DNA from: Lunularia cruciata
Lineage: Eukaryota; Streptophyta; Marchantiopsida; Lunulariales; Lunulariaceae
Assembly: GCA_948567375.1 (NCBI GenBank)
Contig: OX419756.1
Location: forward strand, 65,574,552-65,638,551
Length of the DNA: 64,000 nucleotides
Reading direction: 5' to 3'
Below are positions 10,964 to 22,740 of the stretch, piece by piece. Within the stretch, counting starts at the first letter, position 1; each line of letters opens with the position of its first letter. Made by a program: the position numbers and the translations under genes. Under the pieces are notes generated by a model. That model had not been told where the DNA came from. It ran no database searches and was given only the letters and a program-made list of their open reading frames with translations.

Positions 10964-11760
10964 GCTATAGCTAGTTAACTCCTTATGTGATATAGACTAT
11001 AGACAAGCAACTAACAATGGGCTTGATAACACTCGACCTCCTGATCTTTACCCGCCATAGGGTATATCATGTACTTGGAGTAGATGGCTATTTGGAATTA
11101 AAGGGACCTAACCACCAATTAGAGGAGTGATTGTGGGTCTTTGGAGTTTGTGTGTGAATTCTATATGAACCATGCTTTTATAGTGTATGAACTATATCTA
11201 TATATATATGAACAATAATTGTCATGATATTTATAGCACCAAAGCTAGTTTGCTTGGGCATTGGAGTGTTAGTCTTGGCAATCATCGCTATACAAATAGT
11301 CGTTCAAAGACTACTTAATGACAGCCAGATTTTATTTTAGGGCTATTGATCACATTGTTAAAGCTACATTTAGTTACACTATTTGCACCATCAGTTAGGC
11401 CATCAAACACCCCATTAGGAATGGATTCCTAACCGCTCCAAAGGGGATACTTCCAAAGTGCAACTCCAAAGAGCTCACTTCTTTGTTGTTGATCCTTTGA
11501 GTTCATGGTTATGGTGGACAAGGGCCAGCAAGTGTCATTTGGAGTCTCTTAGCTGGAGGATACGTTTTGATAGTGTAATGAGATCACATTGTTGGCAATA
11601 TATTAAGTTGGATGTGGAGTTTCTGATCCAAGTTGAGTATGTGATTGATTGATTGAGTATTGTGTGTGTTTGGAGTTTGTGTACAACTTTTATATGAGTT
11701 TTTTTTCTATAGTGTATGATGTTGATAGTGATATATGTTGGATAGCAATGTATATATAAA
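10964..11760 (+). repeat. 3' noncoding part of the PHD-finger element
   Basis: This stretch follows the PHD stop and matches 37556-38300 and, in part, 57440-58500. Shared pieces include TAGCACCAAAGCTAGTTTGCT, GGAGTGTTAG/AGTTGTAGTG, TTTGCACCATCA, and AAGTGCA(A/G)CTCCAAAGAGCTCACTTCT followed by TTGAG(C/T)CCTTTGAGTT. No coding frame. It is probably the element's 3' UTR or LTR; exact ends were not fixed. Confidence 0.5.
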
Positions 11761-11769
11761 CGAAAACCT

Positions 11770-13639
11770 CAACAATCAATGCATTAATGAGAATGTGAAT
11801 AGGCTCCTCGGTTTCAACATGAACATCTAGGTTGTTCACAGAAGCTACTAGTGCACTCTTGAAAATTTTCTTTTTCTCTTCCTCTACATCAAGCTTCCAG
11901 TATTCTGCCCAATTACCTACATGAGTTGTGTATAGATGACATTTTTATCCATTTGCTCAAAATGTTGAAAAGTATTTGACATTTCTTGTATGGGATTTCT
12001 TTCCTCCAATCTTATCTTTTCAACCAAAAATGGAACATAAATGACACAACATGTTCACCATACGAGATGATTTTGGATCCTGTGCAGTTACTTCAAACTG
12101 TAGATGACTTCATGAGATGGTAAGTAGTTATTGGTGACCTTACCCTTCAGCATAGTGAATGTAAAGACAAAAGAAAACACAACAAGCACCATGAAAGTTG
12201 TTTGATAAGAGATCTAGGAATGCAAGAGAATTTGAAAAGTAGAATGTAGGGGGCAAACTGCAAGCGACTGCAAGAGAACTAAAGAATGTAATTTCCACGG
12301 CAGCAGCTGCAGACCTAAAGAACTGCAGTTTACATAGCAAAACCCAACGATGTTTCTGGGGTGTTAACAAGGTCTATTTGAAGTATTTAAGAGGTTTCAG
12401 ACATCAAATTCACAATTAAGGAAGCCTGGTCATTGAGTATCTAATGAGATAATGAATATCAACGTCTCGCAGATGACTTTACAGTCCAGGAAAAGCCTAG
12501 TGGTCATAAGACCAAAACAAGGAAGGGCATTAGCTCTATCCTGAAGAACGAATTAATTCGCCTGACCTAAATTCAAATGGTGGTGGTTCGCGTCTTTATT
12601 TTCATTTTGAAACGGAAGGCATTAACCATTACTAGTGGTTTGCGACATCTAAATTTCATGTGAAGCACGTACAGAGTACAAGCATGTTTTCCTTCAGTGC
12701 TAGAACTTCACAACGCGCTAGCTATATGAAGTTCTAGCACTGTATGTGGGAACGAGGTACGAAACATCAATCATGAACCAGAGTGGACTCAAGTTTTAGC
12801 AAAGAACGAAGGTAGTCAAGAAGTAAAGACTACGTATCATAGATAACGATCACGCTTGATGTTCAAAAGGACAGAATGATTAAAAGTGCCTTAATCTCGC
12901 ACGAAGTAAAACCCGAACAAGCTAAATATAACGATATTAAGGTGTTGAAGATGCAGTATAAGTGAGACAAGAACATCTCTTCACTGATATAGGAACTTCT
13001 CCGAATCAATGGAGATTGTATCAACCATTTGCAGAGTTTGTCATTTTTGTCCAAGAGAGTATTGAGAGAAATGTCATTAGATCGATCTTATGCTAATATA
13101 GATGGCCAGCTCCACCTATTTTATCAGAACAACAACCACAGGATTTGAATTAATTCAGGTCCCTCTTCCAAGTCTGACCAAATGGATGTAAAGTGACGTC
13201 ACCATCGTAAACGACTAGCCGGAACTAGGCTTACTTCTGGCTGAAAAACACCTATATACTTTTTGGTGGGGATAACGTAACTTAATTCCACCCACGAATT
13301 AGGTTCAAGACTCTTTCAATCCCGTTTTCTAATTGGCAGTACAAAGTGGTTCTTGTCTCGGCTTTCTTAACCAGTTCGGTCATCACTACTCATGGATTCC
13401 TTCTCACAGTAAACACACACAAGCTTCTTACATAGACTTCAATCGGCTGGCATGAAGTTCGTTCTGCTTCATAAACTTTACACTACAATGAAATTTATTG
13501 GAGTTCCTCTGTATCTCTGGGAACAGTTTCTTTGATGTAAAAGAGAACGTGAGGGAGGGTGGGTCTTTTTACGTATGCTTGAGCAAAACCAACCATCACA
13601 TTGAAAAACTAAGTATCATGAGCAAGTGCTTACTTTCAC
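11770..13639. other. Intergenic region downstream of the ATAD5-like gene; no gene supported
   Basis: No convincing frame on either strand. It contains the hairpin at 12695-12742. The part nearest 13640 may belong to the 3' UTR of the minus-strand gene. Confidence 0.35.
12695..12742. repeat. Perfect 16-base inverted repeat (hairpin)
   Basis: The arm CAGTGCTAGAACTTCA at 12695-12710 is the exact reverse complement of 12727-12742, with a 16-base loop. Neither side extends further. It could form an RNA stem in either direction. Confidence 0.7.
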
Positions 13640-13645
13640 TTTATT
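13640..13645 (-). promoter_or_regulatory. Candidate polyadenylation signal of the ATAD5-like gene
   Basis: AATAAA on the minus strand, 364 bases beyond the stop codon of the 14009-21058 gene. Plant signals are loose, so this is only the best-looking candidate. Confidence 0.35.
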
Positions 13646-14008
13646 TCCAAGATGATGGCAAAAGAATATGAAGTCCTTAAAGGACAAAAGACGTTATGAT
13701 CTGGATTCTCAAGATCAGCCAGACTTGGAGTAGGTAAGTTCACAACCCTAGGTGATGATATGCGTTACTTCGCTGCACTCCCGAGTGAAATTACGTCGTC
13801 AGTTTCCAAATTTGGAGAGAAGGAGGACCTCTGCAATATCAGTCTCTGACAATCTCGAGCTCAGATGATGCTGGAATCTTCGTGGCCTGCATCGAAGACC
13901 CTGATGTTAGTGATGAAGTAAGAACTGCAGAGATCGCGAAAGAACAGTTTCAACTCTACGATCTAAAGGACGCTAGGGGATCCACCAAGAGCTGACCAGG
14001 TTTGAAGG

Positions 14009-17000
14009 TTACCTCCTGCTTTCGCTGGTAGAATGTGTCCGGCGCAGTTCTTCATGTTGGCTGATGCGAGCCAAATAGGCGACATAATCTTGCAAGCGAG
14101 CCTCTGAGACTCTACCTCTTGAGAGCAATCGAGATTCGATTATCTCCTTTAGCCTCTCCTGCCGTGCGGAGTGCCTGATAAATCATGCAAGTTTAATTAC
14201 TCATCTCACTCAAGAAATCTAGCTACATAAGTCTAAAATTGAAGATATTATCTTCTGAATATAATCTCGGAAGTCAACTGCTCTATAACAGTAGCAAAGG
14301 GACTTGGAACGAGCTCAAAACCGCTTCTTCATCTACAAGCCTACTTAAAATGAAGCATCTAAATGAATACTTGCAAGAAAGAGCTGGCAGCTTACAACTC
14401 AAGTGAGGTGAAAGTCAAGATCCCATCTCTGTGATTGCCGAATTAGGAAGTACGGGGGATCTTCTTATGAAGTCAAGATCAATGGGGGTAAAAGTAAAAG
14501 GAAGACCAACCGTTTGATCCTAGCACTCGAGTGGGTGTCATCGGCGATCTTTAGCTGCTCTGTCAAAGTGGAGATTTTTCTCATGTCGTCACATTTTACC
14601 ATGCACTTCCCCACGGCAGGGACGTCATTGGCAGCTGATAATATACCCGAGATAACGGGTAAAGTGTTGTCAGCGCAGTTCGGACTAACCAGCAGGGACG
14701 TGGAGAACTGCTGCAAGCCTGCCCGTACAAGATGAGAAGCTATGTCTTGAGCTAACTCCCAATGGGAACAGTGTCCAATATTCCCCTCGAACAACCCGCT
14801 CCATGAGTCCCTATAATCGATCCAGGCGTCCTACATCCACATGGAGCCGGTTAAGAGAGTAAAATGGACGAGATTCATCTCCAACAGTAAACGACGGAGT
14901 ACTAGGTAGAGTAAAGATTGAGTATTTACTTTCCAGTCTTCTGTAGAGAAACTTGATAACTCGTCGGACACTGAAATAAAATCAAGTACATTAGCGAGTG
15001 CTGTAGAGATATTTATACTGGGATGAACAGGTCCCAAGAGATCCCCCAGTGTTTGTCGATGGTCTCGCAAAGTTCTCCATGCTACTTGAACAGGGTCAAC
15101 AAATCCAGCTGCGTCCTCCATATAAACAAATGCACTCTCACCTACTCCGACATCCTCAGGAAATTTGCCTTGAGGATCAGTAGGAAAGGATGTCAAGGTT
15201 TCCATTTCCAAGCTTCCTTGCTTTTCAGCAATTGTTACATTTCTCACAACAGTTGTAAATATACCTGAACTGTACTGTTGTTCAGAAGTTGGATACCTCG
15301 AATTGTCGAGGTCAACAATACCATTTACATCACCCCTATCGTTTTCTTTATTCGAAGTGCACAAATTCACACTATTGACAACCGTATAAACAGAGGACTC
15401 GTTGTTTTCCGGAGGAAGGTTCAGATCAAAACCGAGAATCTGCTGCTTAGAGGACTCTGCATTCCCCGTCTTTGTTCCTGTTTGAACTGCACCCGAGTTA
15501 TCACTCTCCAAGTCGACAAAATGCTTCAAAATCTGCTCCGAATCCTCATGATGGTTCGCATCTCTTTGTGTTGATCCCGTCCCCGAGTGGCACCCATGTG
15601 ATGTAGGCTTTTCATGAGAAATTGTTTCTGATGATGGAGAAGTCGGCGGGTTTTGGGATGCAGAGAGTTCATATTTGACAGTATCTGAGCACCTGATGTT
15701 CGCCGTGGTCACATCCTCACTTGCTACTCCAGAGTTGAAGTCGGCATTGGAATGCGTTTGAGCTATTGAACATAACGAATCTTTTCGAGAATCCTGGTGA
15801 AGCCTTTTCCTCCTTACCGTTGCAGTGGATCCACAACTGGGACTGTACATGACTTCTTTATCTTCCAAGTCATCACTAAGTACTACGTTTGCAGGAGCTT
15901 GCCCACTGCTGCTGTCTTGTGCCTCTGTCATATGAATTCCCCCACTTTCTGGTGTAGAGACCGGAGCAAAATGGTCGTGCAAGTCTTCTACTTCAACATG
16001 CGAATGCTGTACTTTCTCGTTGTCAGAATCGTACAAGAGAAGAGCGCGCTTCGGTTTATTAATCCTTGCTTTCAAGGGTGAAGGTGTGCGGGCGAGAGCT
16101 AATGCCTGCCTTACATTCTTTACAGGACTTCCAGTAAGTCTCGGATTTCTCTGAGGAGATTGAGCTTCCACTGTTCCATCCTCTTCAACATCTGCTCCTT
16201 TAGCCCGTGACGCCCTCCGGATAGCATCCTTCTCCCTTTTCAGAGCCTTCCGCGCAGCCTCAGCAACATCTATCTGGACCTGTAGTGCAAGGCCTTGTCT
16301 TTCGGCGTCCCTCGTAGCGACCATTGTTTCATGTTTGTGGAGTTCGCCCACTGCTACATTGATCTTCTTAGCGACATCCATAGACAGGAGACAAGGGTAG
16401 TTGGTAGTGAACACGTCCGGTAGTATAATATGGTGAATATCAAGTTCAAATAGATATCTGGCATCTGAGTCCCATTGCCTGAAGAGTTTAGGTGCGAAAA
16501 CAGCAGGTGAACTAGTTTGCTCAGCATCAGTTGAGGCCTCGGTAGACAGGATGTGAGTAGGTCTAAGGTTGAGAGACTTCTTCGGCAGTCGTTCTGTGGA
16601 GACAGATCTCTGATGGTCACAAGCACCTTCTGGCCTTGAACTTTCCAACCCAGACATCTGCCGAGAAGACCCTTGTCTCCAGAACTGGAGTGCCATCATA
16701 ACCTTCCGTAGATCACATTGACATGATTCCACTAAACGATTGACGATCCACGGAGTGGAAGCCACACCTTCAGCTATGCACACCTGAAACCAGACCAGAA
16801 GTAATAAATAATTAAGTTAACAAGGTTACAAACAGACGTAAGGGATGTGTCTGAGCAGTATTATAGACGGTAAACAGACGACAATATATACCATTGAAGC
16901 ATGAAGCACGAGTTCTTCGGGAGTTGGAGGACAAAACTCAATTTTACTTCGCTCCAAGATCTGGGGGAGACCTGGCTCACGTGCTGGTCAATAACAGAAA

Positions 17001-20000
17001 ATTCGTTAAACATTAGTTGATATCCAACGCCTAATACCATGTCTACAATTTGAAAACAAGTTGCCTGCAATAATTCAGGATCTTGAAAACATTGCTGTTT
17101 CTATAATTGTACACAACGTTCAGCAGGCTAGAAACAAACCATGTGACCTACAGTTGCTTGTAAGAATGATGGGACGTCTCGTCCTCTTCGCAATCTGTAC
17201 TAAGGCGTTCAGGAAACCCCTGTCCTCCTCAAAATGTATGTCCACATCTTCAAAAAGAATTACGGTCATTGTCTTCTTTAGGTTGGCCGTCTGGAAATCC
17301 TCGACACTCACTCCAAGGTTCTTTTCGGTACCATTTGAACCACAACTATCAGACAGCCTCCTACCGTCTACCGACCTGCCCGCCAGATCTTTCAGGTCCT
17401 TGCACTTCCTCCTTGCCTTCCCTAAGATTTGCGGAGAGAGCTTTTCAACCCGCTCTGGCTTTTTCTGGCCCTCATCCGCCTGCTCCGTGGCAGAAGTTTG
17501 GTCATCAGGAGTAGGCCTGTACACATTACATTTCATTGAACAATTTGATCCTTGAGAGTTAAGAAAGTGACCAATTCATCACCCCGCTGGGCCATCTTGA
17601 GGCATGAACTTTAAGGAATGGATCTTACCGTTTGGCCATCGCATGACATTCCATTGCTCCCTTCCCAAACTTCTGCGTCAGAAAAGCTCCAGTTCGACAA
17701 GAAGATGCATTGACCTGCAACCAAACGTATATTATGTCAATTCTGGACATAATTGCAAGTCATACTGAAATCTAAAATGATGATTCTGCCAGACAACTCT
17801 ACATATCACAGGATGCCACATATCAGCCTCGAACAACGGTCACAACACAAATAGTAGTTGCAACAAGTACATCACTTCAGGAAGGAGTATAACGGACGTC
17901 CTATGTTGAAAACTCTAAACAACGTTCTAAGGTCAAGCGGTAGTGCAACGATCTTCTAAAAGAGGTAATCTCACCTCGATTACCGTCAAACCTTGTTCTG
18001 CAGCACAAGCGTATATTGCAGCAGACTTTCCACACTGCTCCCATGGCGAAGAAACTCGCTATCAGAAACTTCTCGTACTGTAATGAGGCACTAAGGAATA
18101 CTAGCTATGCAGTTATGCTGCCTTTCTATGAACACCGTGGCTTAGAAGGACTAAAACGGATCTTTTGATACTTGGTACAAGAAAAAGCAAGTAAGAGCAG
18201 GTGAACTCCTTACCCCTGTTGGCCCGGTGATAAGTAAGGTATTATAAAGATCCGTCTCTTCATCACTCTCCATATCGCTATCATCCTCAAACCAACCTTT
18301 ATCACTGTTGGGTTCGTGATGCCTGGCTGGAGCGTTTCTTCTAGAAAGATCCAAATCCTTGACTTCTCCCATCATTTTCTCTCGCCAGTTCTGCAACCAG
18401 TTGTTGAGGACCTCAACTGCTGTACTGTTCCCACAAATCTGGAGAGGAGAGTACACATTCTGACAACGTCATCCACTTGCTCTAGCTGATTGCGCATAAC
18501 ACGCTTCTGAGAGCTGTTATACTTGACCCATTTAGCAGAGATGCTGATCGAGTTACAAAAAGATTAACTCAAGATTCGAAAAGGAAGGCCGAGTCTTATG
18601 AGTTGGACGTTTAAATAGGGAATGACAGAGAGAAAACTGCAAAATAATTTACCTCTTTAGCTGATCTAGGTTGGTAGAGATCGGCCCACAGCAAATTTTG
18701 ACAACCAGATATCTTATCAGAAACAAACGTATCATGGCGAGTCTTGTACCAGGCAAACCTGTTCCATGAAGCATGTTATCAGACACCAAGGCATAGTTTA
18801 TGTCGATTGTTGACTGGAAATGCATTGTTGGGCAGTTTGTTGGAACGTGTATTACTTCCCGAAAAGGAAAGCAACCACTCTGCCAACGGTCTCAGAGAGG
18901 TATATGTTGTGTTACCATAACGAATACTGGATTTCAGAATCCGTTAGAGTGACCAGGTTCCATGCCCACATCTGAACCAGACGTGACATCGTCATGTTAA
19001 CATAAAATTCACTTCTTCAGGAAATATTGGCTGACCCACATGATTTGTTCACCTTACGATGCATACCTTTCTTTCAGCGTGGCCAGTGAGATGTCACTGC
19101 TCACTCCAGGTAACCCATCAGAAGGCTCGACATAAGCCCCAGTAAACTTTCTTCGTGGCTTTACATTCTGACACAAGAGAATACCATGGACATGTCAGAG
19201 AAAGGAAACGGATGTAAATGTGATCCGATGAAGCTTTTCAATGAAGAGCATCGCACCTGGAAGAACTCCAGAATATCTTCAAAGCTTTGTTGAGACCTTG
19301 ATTTGTTTAAGCAATCACCGCAATTCTCAGCAGCGGGCACTGTGGCCTTGGACAAGTAGGATGTGGCCAATGTTCTTGAAAACTTTGTTGTAGTGTTTTG
19401 ATCCGGACATCGTACACCTGACAGAAGGACATAGTCTTGGAGAGTGTAGCCACTATTCTTGAGCCGATGAACCAAGTCTCCCTCCTTACATCGTTCAATT
19501 TCTAGAGGAGAGAATTCAATCGGATCTTCAAACATCGCCACTGTTTTCTTCTCCTGGAGAACCAGATCAGATAGGTATTAGAACATATGATATGACCCTT
19601 ACCGTCAACTCTCCCATCGCCTAGTTAGTGGTAGCTCCAGGACAACTTGTAAAATAGTCCGGAAAACAGTTCGAACTTAAATTGTCGTAGTGCAACTTAC
19701 CTCTGCACATTGAGTCACATGTCCCGGGGCACAAGCCTCCAAATAATTGGCAGAGTTTGAGAAACATCCTGACTTGGAGGTCGATGCCTTTTGCTTCAAG
19801 AACATCGGAAATATTCCTCTGCCAGCATTTATTTCAGCATTATCCTGGAAGTAAAAAGTGTGTTGTGTGAGGTTACTTGCTAACTGAGTTCAAACATCCA
19901 GATCACATTTCTTAGAAGGGCTGATTTGTGACTGTCCTTTGGACAAAACCAGTGCTGAACGCCTTCCTACAGTTCTATTGATTCGGAGATGGGTACCATC

Positions 20001-21058
20001 CCAGCCCCTCAAAGATGTGGATAAACCAAAACGATGATGATATCAACATGGCATCCTGTAGCCGCTCAACATCCGGAAGCACCAAAGACGGGAGTAATAA
20101 AGTGACATCAGTTATACCTTGGCATCCAATTCTGCTTTCACTCGTAGATCATTCTCTAAAGTTAGGATAATAGGAACTTGAGATAGAAGGCTTGATGAGG
20201 AAGCTAAGGACTTCTTTTTCTTTGGGGAACGCTTGACTACACGAGCTTCAGTTTTCGCCGGATGTTTAGTCGTCTCTGTGACCGCATCCTTTGTGTCTCT
20301 CGATGAGACCTGCTCGATTGACCGCTTTGTGCCATGAACCGATATTGGGATATTAGCCTCCTCTTCTATCCGCGCCTCCTTCTGTAGTTTCCGCTTCTTT
20401 GAAACTGGCATAAAGAAATCTATCAAGGGATAAAGCAAGGACGTTAGAATTCAGAATGGACATCCTCAATATCGAATTCAAACGATAAGAATTTTAGAAT
20501 ACTCATGCTGGCAGTATCCAGTCCTCGCTTACAGTACAGGTGAATGAAATTTTCTCTGGCAAAACCAGCAACAAGATAATTAGAGGTGTAGATCCTAGGC
20601 CCGGGCATTCAAGAGTGTTTACCTTCAGGTATAACTGGCTTTGACTGTCGATCTGACCCCGGAACCGTTGTAATTCCTGGTGTAGTCTTCTTATCTATGT
20701 TTTTTACCCTACCTCGTTTTAGAGCACCAACTTGCTTCTGCTGTGAGCAACTTTTCATCGGTGAGAGTGGCTTGAGGAAAGAACTCTTCTTGACAGGGGA
20801 AGGAGCTTGTGATGAAAATATAGTCTTGGCAGGTGATGGGAGCTTAGGAACAGGGCAATCTGAAGGAGGAGGTGAAGCAGAGCCTTCACAACGAGGCTTT
20901 GCAGAAACTATATTACCTCCTTCCGATCGCTTCATTCCATGTGTATCAACTCCTTTCTGTATGTCTACCTCCTTAGCAGAGAGGGAGAGAGAAAGTTTTT
21001 TGCCCCTCTTGGATCTCTTAGTGTCTGGAAATGACATCTCAAGTCCAAGACCCTCCAT
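14009..21058 (-). CDS. ATAD5: ATAD5/ELG1-like AAA+ ATPase (PCNA unloader)
   Basis: Fourteen exons: 21058-20623, 20404-20118, 19844-19701, 19553-19257, 19167-19067, 18758-18653, 18438-18214, 18034-17975, 17714-17629, 17516-17152, 16971-16892, 16783-14930, 14830-14511 and 14174-14009. All use GT-AG borders and keep phase, giving 1508 residues. Walker A GPTGCGKSA is split by an intron at residues 532/533 (exons at 18214 and 18034). The next exon starts VNAS. Walker B VILFEDVD is at about 666-673 and sensor 1 LTSN at about 699-702, followed by the lid helix region (LPQILERSKIEF). ATAD5/Elg1 replaces RFC1 in a clamp-loader-like complex that removes PCNA from replicated DNA in the nucleus. The N-terminal 300 residues are Lys/Ser-rich with many SP sites. 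Exon 12 encodes about 500 extra low-complexity Ser/Asp/Glu-rich residues before the conserved C-terminus. An ATG at 21058 is the first in frame. Some exon ends are predicted by eye. Confidence 0.9.
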
Positions 21059-22740
21059 GACTAACAAATATCCGCAAGCCAATCTACAACACCCTGCCTT
21101 ACGTATCTATGTCTTCAATCTAGCACCCAGGGCGCCGCTGGTCGAAGAGCTCTGAATTCTCTACGGATTCTGTAGAGTAGAGCACCTGAAGCTTTCACTC
21201 GGTAATCTGCCGTGTGGTTGACTGCTTGCCCTGGCAAAGACAACCTGATCGGACTTCGAGCAAATGGTCTCATTCCGAAGTCGATTATTCGAACTGGAGG
21301 TTGCATAAGGAGAGACACCAACCTATACTTGGGTTGGTAAAACTTACTCCACTCCAAACCCAGGAATGCAGGCAGTACAGTAAGAAACTAATCTCGACAA
21401 GGTCCCAATCTCGCCAACCGTCATCGCCCTCCGCTCTATTTGCCAAGCTGGTGTCTAGTCAAGTGCGAGAGACTGGCGGAAAAATGTTACACTGATTTCT
21501 TGTTGCGGAAGGCGTAGTTACGTCCTGCAATTCGGAAAGGCAGGTAAGCAAAACCAGATCAAACGTTTAAAAGAAGCAGCTGAAAATAACGTCCTTCTAG
21601 TTGCCCAAGATGCACGAGAATTCAAAGAGACGGAACTGCGGTGGTAGAGGAGAAACTAAAGAAAACAACGAACTCAAAAAGCCTAATTCACGAGGCAAGT
21701 CATCAGACGTACGGAGTATTCACGGGTGTGCTAGAGCTCCACGGAAGAGATTCAGTGCCAGGAAATTCAGTTGAATACCAGTCTCAATTCAAGCTTGAAT
21801 ATACAAATGTCTAAGCAGGGTATAATAGGTTTCATTACTATAGAAATTAACGCACCAACCTGCAATTCATCAGATAATTCCCCCAGAGTTCACAGAAGCC
21901 AGTCATCTAGCAGAAGGTGCCCGCTTAGGGCAAATTCCGCGCCACACGCCTCTTATTCATCCGCAGAAATAGCCAATTGATAAGGACTACTGTTCAATGT
22001 CAACCAGGAGTCAATTTCACAAGACAAGCTCCACAAACGTCTGTTCGCGTGAAAATGACTTTTCCTGCGACCTGTCAGTAGATTGCCAAAATACGTACAG
22101 CTCATCTTCCAAAAGTCTAATTGTACCCGATTGGAAGATAATTAAATAATCAAAGTCCAATCTTCATTCATGCCCTCAATTCTTCCTACAAACTCAGAAA
22201 CTTCGCGATCTAATTCGAGTCGCCAGGCCTCTTGCCGAATAGATCTTCCAGCAAAAGGCCTTCTAAATAAACTACAACTTCCATGAAGAACGAGTTGGAA
22301 GGGAAGTCGATCAGATTTTCGTCTGTTCAAGTCCAAATCCCTCCAGGACTACCGCAGAAGAGATCCAGGCCGATTTTGCATGATGAGAATTTGTCGAGTC
22401 ACCGTTCCGACTCAGAGGAACTAGTTGATGATGATTCCCCCAATTCCTTCTCCAATGGACTATGCGCTACTGTGCTTCTACACCGAATTCGCTTCAAAAT
22501 CTCCAATACAAGTTGCTAGTGCAAACTGTTAGGTCAGAAATTCAAATTGCGTCTTCGAGACCAAATGTTCTCCGCGAACTGGGAATTCAAATCTGTAGCT
22601 TGCTCGGAATTATCTGGCGCTACTTCCCGCCACCCTTCACACTCGAAACTGCTTTAAAATGCCCCGAGTCTAACTATACTAACCCGACAGATTCTATTCC
22701 AGAGATTCTAGTCCCAGTATATATGTTCACAGCCCACAAG
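21059..22740 (-). promoter_or_regulatory. Leader and promoter region of the ATAD5-like gene
   Basis: There is no good coding frame. Minus-strand frames at 21115-21357 and 22142-22336 lack an ATG or are closed by stops before exon 1. The sequence is less AT-rich than its left and right surroundings, as transcribed DNA often is here. On the minus strand a TATA-like CATATATACTGG lies near 22717-22727, which would give a leader of up to 1.6 kb, perhaps with a leader intron. The start site is inferred. Confidence 0.35.

Noticed and set aside
22142-22336. Minus-strand frame of 64 codons upstream of the ATAD5-like gene
   Set aside because: It has no ATG (starts at TTG), is preceded by a TAG and cannot be joined in phase to exon 1; treated as leader or promoter DNA.
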